Source: Paenibacillus sp. OK003 (lineage in GTDB: Bacteria; Bacillota; Bacilli; Paenibacillales; Paenibacillaceae). Taken from it: DNA of 64,000 bases. Position numbers and translations under genes: made by a program. Location of the stretch: contig NZ_FOBD01000010.1 in NCBI RefSeq assembly GCF_900109515.1, positions 186,001-250,000 on the forward strand, read 5' to 3'. Positions 8,372-17,367 of this stretch are shown here, piece after piece; the first letter of the stretch is position 1; each line of letters opens with the position of its first letter. The notes under the pieces are model-generated. The model did no database searches. It saw only the letters and a program-made list of their open reading frames with translations, and was not told where the DNA came from.

Positions 8372-10486
8372 GTGAAAAAAATGGCGGTTTTATTAAGTGC
8401 AGCCCTATTACTTACTTCTTTTCCAGCTGCATCTGCTCCTGTTTCGGCTGCAGTGCCTGCGCCATTTACAGTGGATTTGGCCACCCAATATAGACCTGTA
8501 ACGCATGTTGCTTCGGGTTCATTATATGGATTAGCAGAAGAAGGCAGACCGGCAGATCATCTGATCGGTCCAACCAAGCCGAAAATGTTTACGCAAATGG
8601 CTCCCAATGGAGGGCAATTGCCGAACGGAGAAACAACACCCATTGGGGATGCACTAGAAGTAGCGCCGATAGCAGAACGTAATGGCGCAACAGTAACGAT
8701 ACGCATGCCAGATATTTATCCTAATTTTCCATACCAGTGGGTGAGCTGGGAGGATTGGCTTGAAAAAGTGGATCGTATTGTTGATGCAAGATTGAATTCA
8801 GGAGCCCAGAACATTTACGGTTATGAGTTATGGAATGAACCAGATGGAACATGGAACACCCAAGCGGCGGGATTATTCAATGAAGGTTGGAAAAAAACCT
8901 ATTTACGGATTAAAGCAAAAGATAAACACACCAAAATAATAGGTCCCAGTATCACCCATTATAATGAAAGCTGGCTTAGAAACTTTTTGACGTATGCCAG
9001 AGATAATAATGTGTTACCTGATATTATATCTTGGCATGAATTAGGGGCACCAGAAGGTAATTATATCAATGGTCCAGCACCGCAATATATTTCTAACCAT
9101 ATGGAAGCTTACCGTGCTATGGAAACTGAACTGGGCATTGCTCATTTACCGATCAGTATTAATGAATATGGTGTTGTTGATGAGCAGGCCGTTCCAGGAA
9201 ATATGATGCGATATATTGCTGAATTTGAGCGTTCGGATGTAGATACAGCGAATATAGCATTTTGGTTCCGTCCAGGTCGGTTAAGCAATCTGGTCACAGA
9301 TACGGGATCACCTAATGGGGCATGGTGGTTGTACAAATGGTATGGTGATATGTCTGGTCAAATGGCGATGACCACACCAGCTAATGCAACTGCTTTGGAT
9401 CTGGATGGTATTGCTAGTGTAGATGACTCCAAGCAAGAAGTGAATGTTGTATTTGGTGGTGGGAATGGCAATCACAATATCGTTGTCAAAGGATTTGAAG
9501 CGCTCTCCTATTTTTCCGATAATGCTTATGTAAAATTAGAAAGTACACCTTGGTATGGAGTTGATACAGCAGTAGAACAAGCAACAAGTGAATTTGAAGG
9601 CAGTTTTACAATCGCGAATGGACAAATTTCTGTACCTGTAAGCAAGCTTAGAGAATCCTACGGTTACCGACTGGTGATTACACCAGCAGAGCAGTCAACC
9701 ATTAGCCGGTATGAAGCCGAACATGCGACTATTCAGTCCGCAAATCTGTTCAGTAATGTAAGCGCTTCTAATGGGGGATATGTAGGCCAAATCGATTATG
9801 ACGACAGTCTTGTTCAATTTACAGTGGATGCTCCGGCTGAAGGGGATTACTATTTAACTATTGGCTATGCGAATGGGGGTACAACTTCATCTACACAGCA
9901 ACTTACAGTTAACGGTCAGAATCCGACAACGATTCAATATCCAACAACGAATGGCTGGTTGTCACAAGGAAATAGTGATACCATTCAGACCAGCGTTTCT
10001 TTAAAAGCAGGTAGCAATATTTTAGCATTCAATAAAGGAACAGCAGGGTATGCCGAGTTGGATTATATTCAATTGCAGTCTGTAGGTGATTTTAAAGTTA
10101 GAGTTGAAGCAGAAGAGGCTATAATAAACAACGCCAATGTAGTGGGCAGTTCATTCGCTTCAAACCGCCTTTTTGTTGGAAATATAGACCATCCAGACAG
10201 TTCGGTCACGTTCTCCGTATATGCTCCAGAAGCAGGCTCATATAACATGGAGGTAGGCTATGGTAATGGCACAACAAGCAACTCCACTCATAATGTATTG
10301 GTAAATAATCAATCATCAACAGTTATTACGTATCCAACGACTGGGGGATGGATCGCTAATTTACCGAATACAGGTACACGCAAAATAGTAACGGTTCCTG
10401 TAACGTTGCAGGCTGGAGATAATACGATTGTGTTCAGCAAGGGTAATATGGGGTATGCAGAACTGGATTATATTGAAATAAAATAG
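8372..10486 (+). CDS. Secreted glycoside hydrolase (clan GH-A type) with two CBM35-like modules
   Basis: A 704-residue exported enzyme. Signal peptide at residues 1-27 (basic MKKM, hydrophobic core, SAPVSAA). The catalytic part, about 35-430, shows the clan GH-A pair: WNEPDG with the likely acid/base Glu156 and INEYG with the likely nucleophile Glu265. Two similar modules follow at about 445-571 and 576-704. Both begin with an RYEAEHA or RVEAEEA motif and end AGYAELDYIQL or MGYAELDYIEI, the CBM35/CBM6-type beta-sandwich signature. The GTG start follows AAAGGTGATGACGA. The neighbouring GH127 enzyme and GPH symporter suggest that it releases L-arabinofuranose-containing oligosaccharides outside the cell. 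The exact GH family (GH39-like is possible) is not certain. Confidence 0.8.
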   Translation: MKKMAVLLSAALLLTSFPAASAPVSAAVPAPFTVDLATQYRPVTHVASGSLYGLAEEGRPADHLIGPTKPKMFTQMAPNGGQLPNGETTPIGDALEVAPIAERNGATVTIRMPDIYPNFPYQWVSWEDWLEKVDRIVDARLNSGAQNIYGYELWNEPDGTWNTQAAGLFNEGWKKTYLRIKAKDKHTKIIGPSITHYNESWLRNFLTYARDNNVLPDIISWHELGAPEGNYINGPAPQYISNHMEAYRAMETELGIAHLPISINEYGVVDEQAVPGNMMRYIAEFERSDVDTANIAFWFRPGRLSNLVTDTGSPNGAWWLYKWYGDMSGQMAMTTPANATALDLDGIASVDDSKQEVNVVFGGGNGNHNIVVKGFEALSYFSDNAYVKLESTPWYGVDTAVEQATSEFEGSFTIANGQISVPVSKLRESYGYRLVITPAEQSTISRYEAEHATIQSANLFSNVSASNGGYVGQIDYDDSLVQFTVDAPAEGDYYLTIGYANGGTTSSTQQLTVNGQNPTTIQYPTTNGWLSQGNSDTIQTSVSLKAGSNILAFNKGTAGYAELDYIQLQSVGDFKVRVEAEEAIINNANVVGSSFASNRLFVGNIDHPDSSVTFSVYAPEAGSYNMEVGYGNGTTSNSTHNVLVNNQSSTVITYPTTGGWIANLPNTGTRKIVTVPVTLQAGDNTIVFSKGNMGYAELDYIEIK

Positions 10487-10504
10487 TCCGATATAACAGA
10501 TAAA

Positions 10505-10556
10505 AAACCTTGTTAGGATATTCGATGATGAATATTGGCTAACAAGGTTTATTATC
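10505..10556. terminator. Bidirectional terminator between hydrolase and AraC gene
   Basis: Perfect 12-bp stem AAACCTTGTTAG (10505-10516) with CTAACAAGGTTT (10539-10550) between convergent genes. A-rich and T-rich flanks serve both directions. Confidence 0.85.
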
Positions 10557-10599
10557 TATTGAGGTTCTTATCTAATAAGATTGTTATCTTTTATTGTAA

Positions 10600-11553
10600 T
10601 TACTCTTCTAGCAGATGTTTTGGAATAGGGATATCGGGGTCTACTGTAACCGTATTGATATAGGTATTGGTATACGTATCACGGAACTGAGTAGGCGTCA
10701 TACCTACATAATTTTTAAATAGCTTCATCAAATATTTCTCATCCCGAAAATGTAATTGATAGGCGATTTCTTTGATCGAGGAATTCGTTGTACACAACAG
10801 CTCTTTAACTAAATTTAACTTCAGTGTATTGATATATCGAATCGTACTCATCCCTAGATTTTTCTTGAATAAGCGAGTGAGATGATCCGCGTTAAAACAA
10901 AAGGTATCAGCTACTTTTTGCACCGTAAGATCATGATAAATATTAACTCGAATCCATTCCAGGATTTGCATGAATTTGTGATTATACTCTTTATGGAGAA
11001 GTTCATTATGAATAAGAGGTTGCAAATATTTATCCGTAAGCTCAATCATCAGCTCCGTGACTAGGTAATCTACAGCATACGTGCTGTAATACGACGTGTT
11101 AGACGTATCCAGAATCTGCTTAATCAAAATAATAGATTTATCCAGATAAGGAAGTGAAAAGAAGTCGGGCAAGCATACATAATGATTAATTTCATTCTTT
11201 TGCTCTGTAATAACGTTACCAAACAAACCATTCATAAACTCGTCTCCAGATACGGTTTTGATCGTATGTCGGGGGAAAAAATGCAACCAAAAAAAACTGG
11301 CTCCAGCTTTAGAAGCAGCATATCCAAAATACTCAACATCAGGCTTAATTAACAGTACATCACCGTGCTTAATTTCATACTGGGTATCACCAACCTGAAG
11401 ATATATGGATTCCTTCAAGCCAATAATCAGCTCATAATCTTTTTCAAGTTTCATATTTTTGTGTTTCCAGCCTTCATCGCTTACAAATTGTCCGCATTTA
11501 AAATAAGCAAGAGGTCGCTCAATATTTATTTTGGATATCGATTTCATCAGCAC
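10600..11553 (-). CDS. AraC-family transcriptional regulator
   Basis: A 317-residue regulator. An N-terminal cupin-like sugar-sensing domain occupies about residues 15-105 (YELIIGLKESIYLQVGDTQY, HGDVLLIKPDVEYFGYA). A C-terminal AraC/XylS DNA-binding domain with two helix-turn-helix units lies at about 200-300 (LTVQKVADTFCFNADHLTRL; SIKEIAYQLHFRDEKYLMKL, then the closing FKNYVGMTPTQFR). The GTG start at 11553 sits 7-8 nt after AAGGAGTG. It lies between the secreted hydrolase and the GPH transporter, convergent with the first and divergent from the second, and probably activates both in response to the imported sugar through the 40-bp elements at 8184 and 11703. Confidence 0.9.
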   Translation of the reverse strand: MLMKSISKINIERPLAYFKCGQFVSDEGWKHKNMKLEKDYELIIGLKESIYLQVGDTQYEIKHGDVLLIKPDVEYFGYAASKAGASFFWLHFFPRHTIKTVSGDEFMNGLFGNVITEQKNEINHYVCLPDFFSLPYLDKSIILIKQILDTSNTSYYSTYAVDYLVTELMIELTDKYLQPLIHNELLHKEYNHKFMQILEWIRVNIYHDLTVQKVADTFCFNADHLTRLFKKNLGMSTIRYINTLKLNLVKELLCTTNSSIKEIAYQLHFRDEKYLMKLFKNYVGMTPTQFRDTYTNTYINTVTVDPDIPIPKHLLEE

Positions 11554-11595
11554 AGCTAATCACTCCTTATCGAAATGTCAGTTTTGGACATGAAA

Positions 11596-11615
11596 AGTCG
11601 GATTTGTACACAATA
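11596..11615 (+). promoter_or_regulatory. Partial third copy of the AGTCGG element, upstream of araC-type gene
   Basis: AGTCGG followed by CAC 7 bp later, then AATA, matches only the first half of the 40-bp elements at 8184 and 11703. It lies 43 bp upstream of the regulator's start codon. An autoregulatory site is possible; the match is short. Confidence 0.35.
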
Positions 11616-11702
11616 AGAAAGTGAAATATAAATATGTATTGTTAGAAAGGTAGTATAGCACAATTGTAAACGGATACAACGGATTTTGTAAACATTTTAA
11701 TT

Positions 11703-11765
11703 AGTCGGAAAAGGACACCATTCCTACGAAATCATAAGTTTATCTTCATACCGTAAGCGCTTACT
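11703..11765 (+). promoter_or_regulatory. 40-bp conserved element copy 2, followed by a cre site
   Basis: 11703-11742 repeats the AGTCGG / ATTCCTACGA / TAAGTTTA element seen at 8184 with the same spacing. Ten bases later CGTAAGCGCTTACT (11752-11765) is centred on the perfect palindrome GTAAGCGCTTAC and matches the CcpA cre consensus except at its two end bases. Both lie 58-120 bp upstream of the GPH transporter, so induction by the AraC protein plus catabolite repression is the likely control. Confidence 0.65.
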
Positions 11766-11822
11766 ATGAGATGAGGAAAACGCAGCTGCACTCATATTTG
11801 ATTTGAATCTGGAGGTTATCTT

Positions 11823-13211
11823 ATGAAAACAATGCCCCAATCTTTGCCAGAGCCTCAGTCAACTCTTCTGTCCGATAAAGTACCTTTTCATCGCAGAATA
11901 AGTTACGCGCTCACAGATACAGGAGGAAACTTGTTATACAGCATTATAGGTGCTTATCTGCTTTATTTTTATACAGATGTATTTGGTTTGTCTGTTGGAG
12001 TAGCAGGGGCATTATTACTGATTACCAGATTAATCGATGCGGTCGATGCTCCACTCTGGGGAATTATCGTTGATCGTACTCGATCTAAATATGGCCAAAG
12101 TCGACCTTACTTTTTATGGCTGTGTTTTCCTTTTGCCGTATTTACCGTATTGACATTTACAACGCCCGATTTAGACGGAACATGGAAAATCGTATATGCC
12201 AGTGTAACTTATATTCTGGCGGGTATTGCTTATACGGGTATTTCTACACCCATTACTTCTATTTTACCGAATCTGAGCAGAGATCCTGACGAACGAGTTG
12301 TGCTTAATTCATTTCGTATGGTTGGTGGCAACATTGGTAACTTTGCAGCCGTTACGTTCACTTTACCGTTGGTCGCCTTTTTAGGTGCAGGCAATGATCA
12401 AAAAGGATTTTTTTGGACCGTTTGTTTATTCGGTATCGTTTCGATCATTATGTTTTTGATTGCTTTTGTTGATTTAAAAGAAATCAATACGGAGAAAATG
12501 AAAACCATTCCTTTAAAATCAAGCTTCAAAGCGATCAAAGGCAACTGGCCCTGGATTATTCTTGTTACATCTAATTTAATCTTCTGGATCGCATTAACGA
12601 TACGTACATCCACGCTGGTTTATTATTTTGAATATAATATAGGTCAAAAAAATCTGGTGCCATTAATCAACGGGATTTCGGTTATTCAAGTGTTAGGCAT
12701 GATTCTTATTCCGTTTATTGTGAAGTTCACCAATAAATATTCAACGATGATTTTAGGTTTTGTACTGGCGGCGTGTGGACAGGTCGTGCTCTTTTTTGCA
12801 GGAGATCATATTGGCATCTTGATTGTAGGCTGGATTATCGCATGTCTTGGATCAGGAATCGCTTGTTCGATGCCGTTTGCGATGTTGTCAGACACCGTTG
12901 ATTACGGAGAATGGAAATCAGGTCTGCGTGGAAGTGGAATATTGACAGCAATCGGTAGTGCTTTTTGTATCAAAGCTGGCTCGGGATTAGGTGGATTCAT
13001 CCCTACACAATTTATGTCGGCTTTTGGCTATGTACCTAATGTAGCACAGAGTGCGCAGTCGCTAGCAGGTATCCAGTTTGTATTTATCTGGCTGCCCGCA
13101 ATTGTATTTGCGTTAGGCATTATTCCGATGTTATTTTATCGACGCTTTGAACGTAACGAAAGCTTCATTCGCAAACAATTGTTGATCAAAGAAAATCAAG
13201 CCAAAGTATAA
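11823..13211 (+). CDS. GPH-family (MelB-like) sugar:cation symporter
   Basis: A 462-residue integral membrane protein with about 12 hydrophobic segments, of the glycoside-pentoside-hexuronide family (YicJ/XynB/MelB type). Typical features are the N-terminal RISYALTDTGGNLLY segment, DAVDAPLWGIIVDRTRSKYGQ in the 2-3 loop (MelB-like D-x4-G-x3-D) and SDTVDYGEWKSGLRGSGI before the late helices. The ATG follows CTGGAGGTTATCTT. It should import the mono- or oligosaccharide released by the upstream secreted hydrolase. The GH127 gene begins 50 bp downstream on the same strand, indicating an operon. The substrate is inferred from context. Confidence 0.88.
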   Translation: MKTMPQSLPEPQSTLLSDKVPFHRRISYALTDTGGNLLYSIIGAYLLYFYTDVFGLSVGVAGALLLITRLIDAVDAPLWGIIVDRTRSKYGQSRPYFLWLCFPFAVFTVLTFTTPDLDGTWKIVYASVTYILAGIAYTGISTPITSILPNLSRDPDERVVLNSFRMVGGNIGNFAAVTFTLPLVAFLGAGNDQKGFFWTVCLFGIVSIIMFLIAFVDLKEINTEKMKTIPLKSSFKAIKGNWPWIILVTSNLIFWIALTIRTSTLVYYFEYNIGQKNLVPLINGISVIQVLGMILIPFIVKFTNKYSTMILGFVLAACGQVVLFFAGDHIGILIVGWIIACLGSGIACSMPFAMLSDTVDYGEWKSGLRGSGILTAIGSAFCIKAGSGLGGFIPTQFMSAFGYVPNVAQSAQSLAGIQFVFIWLPAIVFALGIIPMLFYRRFERNESFIRKQLLIKENQAKV

Positions 13212-13261
13212 ACCATAATTGTATGTACCGTAAAAACTTTACTCACGAGAGGAGATATACG

Positions 13262-15238
13262 ATGTCACTACAACTAAAGTCATTAAAGATTACGGATTCA
13301 TTCTGGTCTCATTATCGGGAACTTGTGCGTACAGAAATGATTCCTTATCAATGGAATGTGTTGAATGATAATGCCAATATAACGATCGAAAAAGAAAGAA
13401 ATGATGATACGATTCCTTCCGAAAAAAGTCATGCCATCGAAAATTTCAAAATTGCTGCCGGTTTGAAGCAGGGAAATCATTATGGCTGGGTGTTTCAGGA
13501 TAGCGATGTATATAAATGGCTTGAAGCGGTTGCGTATTCCTTATCCATTCATCATGATCCCGATTTAAAAGAATTAGCAGATGGCGTGATCGACCTTATT
13601 GCTTTGGCACAGGAGGAAGATGGTTATCTCCATACGTATTTCTCTATTGAAGAACCCGAGCGCATATTCAAACAGCTTGCTGAAAGCCATGAATTGTATT
13701 GTGCAGGACACTTTATTGAAGCCGCAGTGGCGTATTATGAATCTACTCAAAATGAAAAAGCACTAACCATTGCTTGTCGATTAGCGGATTGTATTGATTT
13801 TCATTTTGGTAAAGGCGAGCACCAGATTCAGGGATACGACGGTCATGAAGAAGTTGAGCTTGCGTTAGCGAAGTTATACAGCTTAACCGGGGAGCAACGT
13901 TATCTGAATCTAAGTCGTTATTTTCTGTATGAGCGTGGAACTGACCCAACCTTTTTTGCCAGACAAAAAGCAGAAGATTCAGGAACCAAACCGGTGATAG
14001 AAGGGATGAGCCACCGCCAACTTCAATATTATCAAGCACACCAACCCGTCTTAGAGCAACAGACCGCAGAAGGTCATGCGGTTAGACTTGTCTATATGTG
14101 TGCAGCGATGGCCGATGTAGCACGCCTTGCAGGGGATGCTCCTATGTTAGAAGCATGTCGTCGTCTTTGGGCAAATATAGTCAGCAAACGTATGTACATT
14201 ACCGGAGGTATTGGCTCAACAGTAGATGGAGAAGCATTTACACAGGACTACGATCTGCCAAATGATACGATGTATTGCGAAACATGTGCTTCGATCGGGC
14301 TTATCTTTTTTGCCTTTAATATGCTCAAAAATGAAGCGCGGGCTGAATATGCCGATGTATTGGAACGTGCATTGTACAATACCGCTATTAGTGGAATGGC
14401 ACTGGATGGCAAGCACTTTTTTTATGTGAATCCGCTAGAAGTAAATCCCGATAACAGCCGCAATGATCCTGGCAAAAGTCATGTGAAAGTGACACGCCCT
14501 GAATGGTTTGGCTGTGCTTGTTGTCCACCTAATCTGGCTCGATTATTAACCTCACTTCATAAATATGTATATACGGTTCAGCCAGAGCAAAATACGATAT
14601 ATACCCATTTATTTATCACAAGTACAGCAGAACTAGAGATGGATGAGCGTAAGGTGCAGATTGAGCAAACAACCGATTTACCTTGGGATGGCCATATTTC
14701 TATGGTGACTCGTACCGAACAACCGACAGCTTTTAATTTGGCGATCCGATTACCATACTGGGCAGATCGGTATACCTTATTGTTAAATGGTAATCCGATT
14801 CAAACCAAAGTGAACAACGGATTTATTCACATTGATCGTACGTGGCAGTCTGATGACACCATAGAATTTATTTTGCCGATGGAGATCAAAGAATATGCTG
14901 CGCACCCGCTTGTACAGGATGATATCGGCAAAGTGGCTATAGGACGCGGGCCTTTCATCTATTGTGTAGAGGAAGTAGACAACGGCAACCATCTTCATTT
15001 AGTCCGCTTAAATGTAAAGCAAGAATACGAGTATACGTTCCATCCTGAGTTATTAGGTGGAATAGGTACAATCTTTGCAGAAGTTGAAAAAAGAAATATT
15101 GAACCGGAATGGGAAAACGTATTGTATGCGTCTCGAGCGCCTGAGACCTATAACACGATCCAGTTGCGTTTGATTCCTTATTATTGCTGGGCAAACCGAG
15201 ATTCAGGTGAAATGCGTGTATGGCTGAACAAAGCATAA
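13262..15238 (+). CDS. GH127 beta-L-arabinofuranosidase
   Basis: A 658-residue cytoplasmic enzyme of family GH127 (formerly DUF1680), close in length to Bifidobacterium HypBA1. It removes beta-L-arabinofuranose from non-reducing ends using a zinc-bound cysteine nucleophile. Key residues visible are GEAFTQDY with Glu324 (acid/base equivalent), CETC giving Glu340 and Cys342, and FGCACCPPN giving Cys420 and Cys421, the expected nucleophile/zinc pair. The start is ATG 13262 after GAGAGGAGATATAC; an upstream in-frame ATG has no RBS. There is no signal peptide, fitting intracellular action on sugars imported by the adjacent symporter. Confidence 0.93.
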   Translation: MSLQLKSLKITDSFWSHYRELVRTEMIPYQWNVLNDNANITIEKERNDDTIPSEKSHAIENFKIAAGLKQGNHYGWVFQDSDVYKWLEAVAYSLSIHHDPDLKELADGVIDLIALAQEEDGYLHTYFSIEEPERIFKQLAESHELYCAGHFIEAAVAYYESTQNEKALTIACRLADCIDFHFGKGEHQIQGYDGHEEVELALAKLYSLTGEQRYLNLSRYFLYERGTDPTFFARQKAEDSGTKPVIEGMSHRQLQYYQAHQPVLEQQTAEGHAVRLVYMCAAMADVARLAGDAPMLEACRRLWANIVSKRMYITGGIGSTVDGEAFTQDYDLPNDTMYCETCASIGLIFFAFNMLKNEARAEYADVLERALYNTAISGMALDGKHFFYVNPLEVNPDNSRNDPGKSHVKVTRPEWFGCACCPPNLARLLTSLHKYVYTVQPEQNTIYTHLFITSTAELEMDERKVQIEQTTDLPWDGHISMVTRTEQPTAFNLAIRLPYWADRYTLLLNGNPIQTKVNNGFIHIDRTWQSDDTIEFILPMEIKEYAAHPLVQDDIGKVAIGRGPFIYCVEEVDNGNHLHLVRLNVKQEYEYTFHPELLGGIGTIFAEVEKRNIEPEWENVLYASRAPETYNTIQLRLIPYYCWANRDSGEMRVWLNKA

Positions 15239-15263
15239 TTAAACCTGAAAGGGAGAATGCAGA

Positions 15264-15383
15264 ATGAAATCCAAAATGAAAATGGATTCGAAAAAGTTTG
15301 CTTATGCAGTCATGTCAGGTTATTCGTCAGACAAAGGCAATGCAGAAGCTATAGCTGAACTTATGGAAACAAAACTGGTTTGA
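15264..15383 (+). CDS. Small 39-residue protein at the end of the arabinofuranoside operon
   Basis: The ATG at 15264 lies 8 nt after AAAGGGAG and 25 bp after the GH127 stop, just before a strong terminator, so it sits inside the operon. The product is basic at the N-terminus (MKSKMKMDSKK), then FAYAVMSGYSSDKGNAEAIA and a short C-terminal helix. The GNAEAIAELM segment recalls the phosphate-loop start of flavodoxins, so it may be a truncated flavodoxin-like remnant or a genuine small protein. No family is recognised with confidence. Confidence 0.5.
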   Translation: MKSKMKMDSKKFAYAVMSGYSSDKGNAEAIAELMETKLV

Positions 15384-15408
15384 TCTATTAAACATGTGAT
15401 TGGAAGCC

Positions 15409-15462
15409 AAAAAAGGAGATGTCCAAAAGTCATAAACATGGCGGAGGACATCTCCTTTTTTT
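15409..15462. terminator. Strong bidirectional terminator
   Basis: Near-perfect 16-bp stem: AAAAAAGGAGATGTCC pairs with GGACATCTCCTTTTTT. It ends the arabinofuranoside operon on the plus strand and the Rieske pseudogene on the minus strand. Confidence 0.92.
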
Positions 15463-15480
15463 GTTCAAGTGTTTTTTAAT

Positions 15481-16536
15481 TTACGAGGTGTAATTTCGTC
15501 CCAAACCAAGCTCTGTTAATAACTGACGATAAGCAATAGAGGTACGGTCTGCTGGAATGTGCGCTTCTGCATGCAGATCCAGCGGCAAATCCTCCGGCTT
15601 TTGTGATTCCACCATTTCCCGATCTTCCTCAAATACTTGCAAGTTAAACTTGATTGTATCTTCAATTGGAGCATCCTTGTCAAAGTTACGGGTAATCGGA
15701 CAGAACAACCGCGTAAAACGTGCAGAGATGGGAGAGGCACAGTTCAGAATATTCAGCTTGTCGTTCTCCGGGAAGTGAACGGTAAGTGAAGCGGAGAATG
15801 GTGGAAATACGCGGAATTCACGCAGCCACTGAAAACCCTCGGGTGCCACATTATCCTGACCTTTGCCATAATTGCTGACAGAACTCCAGTATTCGGCAAG
15901 CAGCTCATTGCCTTCGCGCTTAACTTTGTATTGGGGCACTTCGGTGTTGTTCCGGTCGCCGAACGTCTCGGTATGCACGTAGGCAAAATGGGATACATCC
16001 AGAAATCCTTCCATCTGACGTCCTGCCGAACCTGCGATATCAAAGTTCGGGGGCAGAATGTTGATATAATCCGGATCATCCCATCCGGGGAATGCAGGAA
16101 TCTACTCATCGGTACCGGCGAGTGAAGTCCAGATCAAACCATAACGTTCAACCGCAGGATATATGATAAGTTTCAGTTTGGGAGAAATTTTGGAGCTGGG
16201 GTGTGCAGGTACGGCGGTACATTTACCCTCACAGTTATAACGGAAACCATGATAGGGGCAGACGATTTCGCCATTTTCTACCCAGCCTTTACTTAGCGGA
16301 GCACCACGGTGAAAACAAAGATCCTTGGCAACGACAACTTTGTCGTTGCTGCGATACAGAACTAAGCGGACATCAAGCAATTGAGCGGCCAGTGGTTTAT
16401 CTGTCACTTCGCTTGCCTGGGCAATCGGATACCAATATTGAGATAATACATGCCAGTCTTCAGCGGAGAACGTGCAGCCGCGAGGCAGTTCGGATGTAAG
16501 TTGAGGATTGGAATTGGAAGTTATCATGGAAGTCAC
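15481..16536 (-). pseudogene. Rieske non-heme iron oxygenase, interrupted by an in-frame TAG
   Basis: A 351-codon frame running from ATG 16536 to 15481, broken only by TAG at 16104-16102 (codon 145). Before the stop is a complete Rieske [2Fe-2S] domain: Cys74-x-His76-Arg and Cys93-x2-His96 (CPYHGF). After it, in the same frame, comes the catalytic domain with FLDVSHFAYVHTE, the His-x4-His mononuclear iron motif of phenoxybenzoate/vanillate-type oxygenases. The ATG is preceded by AGGAGTGACTTCC. Such enzymes hydroxylate or demethylate aromatic substrates with a separate reductase, which is not visible here. A single base change would restore the gene, so inactivation looks recent; a sequencing error is also possible. 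Confidence 0.85.
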
Positions 16537-16822
16537 TCCTTGCTAGGATAATGAATCGTTCTTTTATATGTCAGGAAAGTTTACTTTGTAGCCGTATGTT
16601 ACTACTCTTTTGTGTCGTGTATCAATATGTATAATGATTATTTGTTCAAAATCACAAACAAAACATCAAACAGCTAACATAAATACGGAAACCCCTGTTT
16701 ATACATAACGCTTTACGTGAACTATATTCATGCCTGACAAGCTCCATTCAAGTTACTCATCTTAACGTTGTCGAGCTATATTCTGTGCCCGAATATGCTG
16801 AAGAAATTTTTTTATAGAAAAG
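16537..16822. other. Intergenic region between the Rieske pseudogene and the CMD gene
   Basis: About 285 bp of AT-rich non-coding DNA between divergent genes. On the minus strand TTGATA and TAACAT 18 bp apart could be the Rieske promoter. I see no other convincing element. Confidence 0.4.
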
Positions 16823-16849
16823 TGTCACAGATGTAATCCTTGATTTGTC
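16823..16849 (+). promoter_or_regulatory. ECF41-type promoter upstream of the CMD gene
   Basis: TGTCACA (16823-16829), 16 bp, then TGTC (16846-16849). Published ECF41 target promoters have TGTCACA and CGTC in the -35 and -10 positions with about this spacing; one base differs in the -10. It lies 36 bp before the CMD start, with the ECF41 sigma gene immediately downstream, so autoregulation of the pair is likely. Confidence 0.75.
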
Positions 16850-16884
16850 TTCAGGTTGTAGACCAAAATACGGAGGCGAATGCA

Positions 16885-17334
16885 ATGAGTATAAGAGTGA
16901 ATTATAGAGTGGCTAATCCGGGTGCTTTCAAAGCAATGATGGCATTGGAGCAGCACATTTCGGGTCAGTTTGAAGACAAACCGTTATATGAGCTGCTGAA
17001 AATCCGTGTATCGCAAATCAATGGCTGTGCGTTTTGTCTCGATATGCATGCCAAAGATCTGTTGAAGCTTGGAGATTATGCCGATCACATTTTGCTGCTG
17101 AGTGTGTGGCGCGAGGTGTCTTTGTTTACGGAAAAAGAACGTGTTATGCTGGAGCTGGCTGAAGCCGTAACACTTATTTCGGAACAAGGCGTACCACTTG
17201 AATTGTATGAAAAAGTTAGAGATCATTTCAGTGAGGCCGAACTGGTGGATCTGATCATGGCGATCAATACCATCAATAGCTGGAACCGGATTGCCATTAC
17301 CACAGGGATGTACCCTGGCTGCTTTAATAAGTAA
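16885..17334 (+). CDS. Carboxymuconolactone decarboxylase / AhpD-like protein
   Basis: A 149-residue protein of the CMD/AhpD fold. The family motif is present as CAFCLDMHAKD: Cys48-x2-Cys51-x3-His55, a redox-active pair with the proton-relay histidine. The start is ATG 16885, preceded by GGAGGCGAATGCA; a longer in-frame ATG at 16840 overlaps the promoter and lacks an RBS. The ECF41 sigma factor gene begins 33 bp downstream. Genomic linkage of ECF41 factors with a CMD, oxidoreductase or epimerase (COE) gene is established, and this is the CMD version. Likely a peroxide- or thiol-linked enzyme; its natural substrate is not known. Confidence 0.88.
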   Translation: MSIRVNYRVANPGAFKAMMALEQHISGQFEDKPLYELLKIRVSQINGCAFCLDMHAKDLLKLGDYADHILLLSVWREVSLFTEKERVMLELAEAVTLISEQGVPLELYEKVRDHFSEAELVDLIMAINTINSWNRIAITTGMYPGCFNK

Positions 17335-17367
17335 ACATTCGACCATCTGCCAGAGGAGGCCATTCTC

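Noticed and set aside
8372..10486. Calling the secreted hydrolase a cellulase (GH5) or xylanase
   Set aside because: The WNEP and NEYG motifs are shared by several clan GH-A families; nothing specific to GH5 or GH10 was visible, so only the clan is stated.
16102..16104. TAG inside the Rieske gene as a recoded amino acid (pyrrolysine)
   Set aside because: No pyrrolysine machinery is known in this kind of organism and the position is not catalytic; a nonsense mutation or sequencing error is simpler.
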